Source of the DNA: Bacteroidales bacterium | GTDB taxonomy: Bacteria; Bacteroidota; Bacteroidia; Bacteroidales; UBA7960 | Length of the DNA: 17,555 nucleotides | Assembly (NCBI GenBank): GCA_003557965.1 | Contig: PWND01000110.1 | Span: 1 to 17,555 of the forward strand | Direction: 5' to 3' | Part shown: positions 15,409-17,555 of the stretch, piece after piece | Layout of the letters: every line of letters begins with the position of its first letter | Numbering within the stretch: position 1 is the first letter of the stretch | The notes under the pieces: generated by a model | Databases searched by the model: none | What the model was told of the DNA's origin: nothing | The model's input: the letters and a program-made list of their open reading frames with translations, nothing else | Program-made: the position numbers and the translations under genes

Positions 15409-15549
15409 ATTGAATTTATAGAAATCTGTTTTGACAGCATTACCTGCTCGGTTTGTAATAAAAGCATCATAAAAACACGTGCATTAAAGAAGCAAAATGA
15501 TGAATATACCTGCACTTTCTGTGATGGAATAAAATTTAAACTACTTGAT
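15409..15549 (+). pseudogene. Possible zinc-ribbon microgene or gene relic without a canonical start codon
   Basis: A plus-strand frame is open from an in-frame TAA at 15406 to TGA at 15547-15549. Its codons read ...CFDSITCSVCNKSI, then about 18 residues, then EYTCTFCDGIKFK, giving CxxC-x18-CxxC with Cys codons at 15445, 15454, 15511 and 15520, the spacing of a zinc ribbon. There is no in-frame ATG, GTG or TTG; only ATT (15409, 15439), ATA or ATC could start it. If one A of the AAAA run at 15538-15541 were absent, the frame would continue as LLDGNGIHVCKP to a TAA at 15578-15580, adding another Cys. Missing start plus possible frameshift suggests a decayed gene, but chance is not excluded. Apart from this and the promoters, the 355 bases from 15355 to 15709 show nothing else I can support. 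Confidence 0.3.
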
Positions 15550-15709
15550 GGAAACGGTATCCACGTCTGTAAACCATAAATAATTTTTACCATTAAGGCA
15601 TATAAGATCATATGAGTACTTTCTATTAACATCAACAGTTATGAAAACCCAAAACTTATATGGCCTTATATTTCTTATATGGTTCAAAAAAGAATTTTAG
15701 TAATCAATT

Positions 15710-16759
15710 TCAAAATGAATATTTAGAAAAATTAATACCATCGGGCTCATTGCCGGCTTCCATAAAGCCTGTAATTTCAAATGTTTCAAGACAAATAACA
15801 GCAACTACATCAGCACGAGTACTTGCAACATAAGCTGTTTTGTTGTCAGGAATAACCAATCCTATAGGAATTGATGTATCTTCAAAATCAGAAAAATACC
15901 TTTCATCGCCGATATGTTCTGATGGCGTAATTAATTTTATATCAGTTATTGTACTTCTTTCTTTTGCATCAATTACGGCAATAGTTCCTGATCTTGCATT
16001 ACTTACAAGGAATAGCTTACCATCAGGCGAAAACTTAGCTCTTATTGGAAAATCACCACTTTGAATTCTTTCAAGCAGTTCAAGAGTTTCAGTATCAAAA
16101 ATGGAAATTGTATTTTCGGCACGATTTGTAACCCACAGTTCTTTACCGTCAGGGCTAACATCTATTCCTTCAGCACCTTCCCCACTATAAAGCTGGGTAA
16201 TCAATTCATTAGTCTCAAGGTCAAAAACCGTTACATTGCCTGTCCTAATGCTTGGCACAAAAGCTCTTTTCATATCAGGGGTAGCTCCTACCATGTGAGA
16301 CACCTCCTGGGCTGTGTAAAGTTCTTCCACAATCTCGCCTTTATCAACATCAACAATGAGAAGATGATTACTACCTTCAGTTGTAACCAGCATTTTTGAG
16401 GTACCGGTAATCCACTTCATTCCATGTGGGCGTGTATGATTGCCAAGGTCAATGGTTTTTCTCTGTTCCAGCTTTTCAACATCATAAACAGAAAGTGTAT
16501 TGCCGGGATTATCTCTGTCGCCATAATTACATACTACTGCTGTTTTCCCGTCATCCGAAACTTCTACTTCATGAGGTTCAAGACCGGTAGGGAGCACTGC
16601 GAGTGCATCTCCTGTGCTACGATCAATAAAGTGAACATCGTTGCTGCTTTTGTTTGCAACAATAATTACACCTGTTACTTTGTCATTTGCATCTTGAGAA
16701 TTACATGCAAATAAACTTGATATAATTAAAAATCCAATAATTAGCCTGATTTTTTTCAT
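15710..16759 (-). CDS. YncE-like beta-propeller lipoprotein (YVTN repeats)
   Basis: The 349-residue protein has a lipoprotein signal peptide: MKKIRLIIGFLIISSLFAC with lipobox SLFAC and acceptor Cys19. A linker follows, then about seven blades of YVTN-type repeat across residues 28-349. Typical blade pieces are ANKSSNDVHFIDRSTG, GLEPHEVEVSDDGKTAVV, GEGAEGIDVSPDGKELWVTN, SGDFPIRAKFSPDGKLFLVSN and the last, GNEPDGINFSKYSF, which probably closes the ring with the first blade. Such proteins are periplasmic or surface binding platforms; no catalytic site is visible. It is a single gene divergent from pyrG. No assured function, and the propeller gives little hint of ligand. Confidence 0.85.
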   Translation of the reverse strand: MKKIRLIIGFLIISSLFACNSQDANDKVTGVIIVANKSSNDVHFIDRSTGDALAVLPTGLEPHEVEVSDDGKTAVVCNYGDRDNPGNTLSVYDVEKLEQRKTIDLGNHTRPHGMKWITGTSKMLVTTEGSNHLLIVDVDKGEIVEELYTAQEVSHMVGATPDMKRAFVPSIRTGNVTVFDLETNELITQLYSGEGAEGIDVSPDGKELWVTNRAENTISIFDTETLELLERIQSGDFPIRAKFSPDGKLFLVSNARSGTIAVIDAKERSTITDIKLITPSEHIGDERYFSDFEDTSIPIGLVIPDNKTAYVASTRADVVAVICLETFEITGFMEAGNEPDGINFSKYSF

Positions 16760-17088
16760 AATGTTTTTTTTGATTTTGAAAAAATAAATATAGTAATAAT
16801 TTTACAAATGAGCATTAATACAACACATACACCCAAAGTAATGTTTATTTGTGCGAATTTTATTTGTGATGTTTATAAAAAACAAACCGTCAAAACATTA
16901 ACTATTATGACAAATAAATTTATGAAGCCTACAAGCTTTTATAAAAGATGTTTAAATGGTAATGTAAAAAAATCATATATTTTGTATATTTTCAATGTTT
17001 TTTACTAATCTTTTCTTACATTCGCAGGCTTGAACGTTAACTTTTTTTTATTAAATCGATAACACTCCTTTTCAACAGAGGCAAACTT
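16760..17088. other. 329-base divergent intergenic region between the beta-propeller gene and pyrG
   Basis: This AT-rich stretch carries the promoters of both flanking genes. A plus-strand near-match TATATTTTG at about 16976-16984 has one base too many for TAnnTTTG. No tRNA-like fold, strong hairpin or repeat was seen. A 66-codon open frame inside has low-complexity, AT-driven composition and is not called a gene. Confidence 0.5.
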
Positions 17089-17555
17089 ATGAGCAAAGTA
17101 AATAAAACCAGGTATATATTTGTTACCGGTGGTGTTACATCATCTTTGGGCAAGGGGATAATTTCAGCTTCTTTGGCTAAATTATTACAGTCAAGAGGTT
17201 ATAAAGTAACAATTCAAAAACTTGACCCTTATATAAACATTGACCCCGGTACATTAAATCCTTATGAGCATGGCGAATGTTATGTTACAGAGGATGGAGC
17301 AGAAACTGACCTTGACCTGGGACATTACGAAAGATTTTTGAATGTGCCTACTTCCCAGGCTAATAATGTTACAACGGGAAGAATTTATCAGTCAGTAATA
17401 AAAAAAGAACGTCAGGGAGATTATTTGGGAGAAACTGTTCAGATCATTCCACATATTACTGATGAGATAAAACACTGTATTCAGTTGCTAGGTGAAGAAA
17501 ACAAGTATGATTTTGTAATCACAGAAATTGGAGGTACTGTTGGTTATATTGAATC
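17089..17555 (+). CDS. pyrG: CTP synthase, N-terminal synthetase domain (cut by the window edge)
   Basis: The frame runs from ATG at 17089 to the right edge with 155 full codons and no stop. CTP synthase aminates UTP to CTP with ATP and glutamine. The visible part of the amidoligase domain holds the P-loop TGGVTSSLGKGIISASLAK at 13-31, QKLDPYINIDPGTLNPYEHGE at 43-63 in pieces, the metal- and UTP-binding DGAETDLDLGHYERF at 69-83, LGETVQIIPHITDEIK at 113-128 and ITEIGGTVGYIE near the edge. The glutaminase domain is outside. The sequence is near the family consensus with no broken motif. The gene stands alone downstream of the long divergent region. Confidence 0.97.
   Translation, partial: MSKVNKTRYIFVTGGVTSSLGKGIISASLAKLLQSRGYKVTIQKLDPYINIDPGTLNPYEHGECYVTEDGAETDLDLGHYERFLNVPTSQANNVTTGRIYQSVIKKERQGDYLGETVQIIPHITDEIKHCIQLLGEENKYDFVITEIGGTVGYIE

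Noticed and set aside
15372..15635. 87-codon minus-strand open frame
   Set aside because: It overlaps the DoxX-like promoter, has no recognisable domain, and its opposite strand shows more protein-like cysteine spacing.
16061..16399. 112-codon plus-strand frame inside the beta-propeller gene
   Set aside because: It is antisense to a strongly supported gene with repeating blades and has no family features.
16808..17008. 66-codon plus-strand open frame before pyrG
   Set aside because: Composition is typical of random AT-rich sequence (Lys, Tyr, Phe, Ile, Asn), and it sits where promoters are expected; no motif seen.
1..17555. Mobile element, defence system, CRISPR array or prophage
   Set aside because: No transposase, integrase, Cas, toxin-antitoxin or phage structural motif, no regular short repeats, and base composition looks uniform.

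Overview
This AT-rich window appears to be an ordinary, mostly core chromosomal segment of a member of the Bacteroidota, probably an anaerobic, Bacteroidales-like fermenter. The phylum call rests on several signs: a GWxTD lipoprotein, a Mur-ligase of the type common in this phylum, a stand-alone SiaC-family protein, few recognisable Shine-Dalgarno sequences, and repeated TAnnTTTG boxes (the Bacteroidetes -7 promoter element) just upstream of genes. A complete HydF implies an [FeFe]-hydrogenase elsewhere in the genome and therefore an anaerobic H2 metabolism. No tRNA, rRNA, CRISPR array, transposase, integrase or phage gene was seen.

Layout, left to right. (1) The N-terminus of a dicarboxylate/glutamate symporter leaves the window on the minus strand. 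(2) A tight plus-strand group follows: an Mpl-like Mur ligase, uracil-DNA glycosylase (ung), and an Omp85/BamA-like outer-membrane protein whose start overlaps ung. (3) A minus-strand leucine-rich-repeat protein with an unrecognised C-terminal part. (4) A long plus-strand run: GWxTD lipoprotein, an RlmB-type rRNA methyltransferase with a TTG start, a LutA-like CCG-domain protein overlapping a small outer-membrane beta-barrel, a sugar-phosphate nucleotidyltransferase-like protein, and an atypical long GAPDH. It ends at a hairpin terminator that lies across the 3' end of hydF. (5) A minus-strand aspartase-hydF pair, separated by a strong hairpin from an upstream SiaC-like regulatory protein gene. 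(6) Ribulose-phosphate 3-epimerase (plus), divergent from the SiaC-like gene and convergent with a DoxX-like membrane protein (minus). (7) A gene-poor stretch holding a possible zinc-ribbon microgene or gene relic. (8) A minus-strand YncE-like beta-propeller lipoprotein, and then the first 155 codons of CTP synthase (pyrG) running off the right edge.

I found no convincing large undescribed system. The items most worth following are the aspartase-hydF pairing, the LRR protein's unknown middle and tail domains, the noncanonical GAPDH, the LutA-like protein without lutB or lutC, and the start-less CxxC-x18-CxxC reading frame near 15409-15549.
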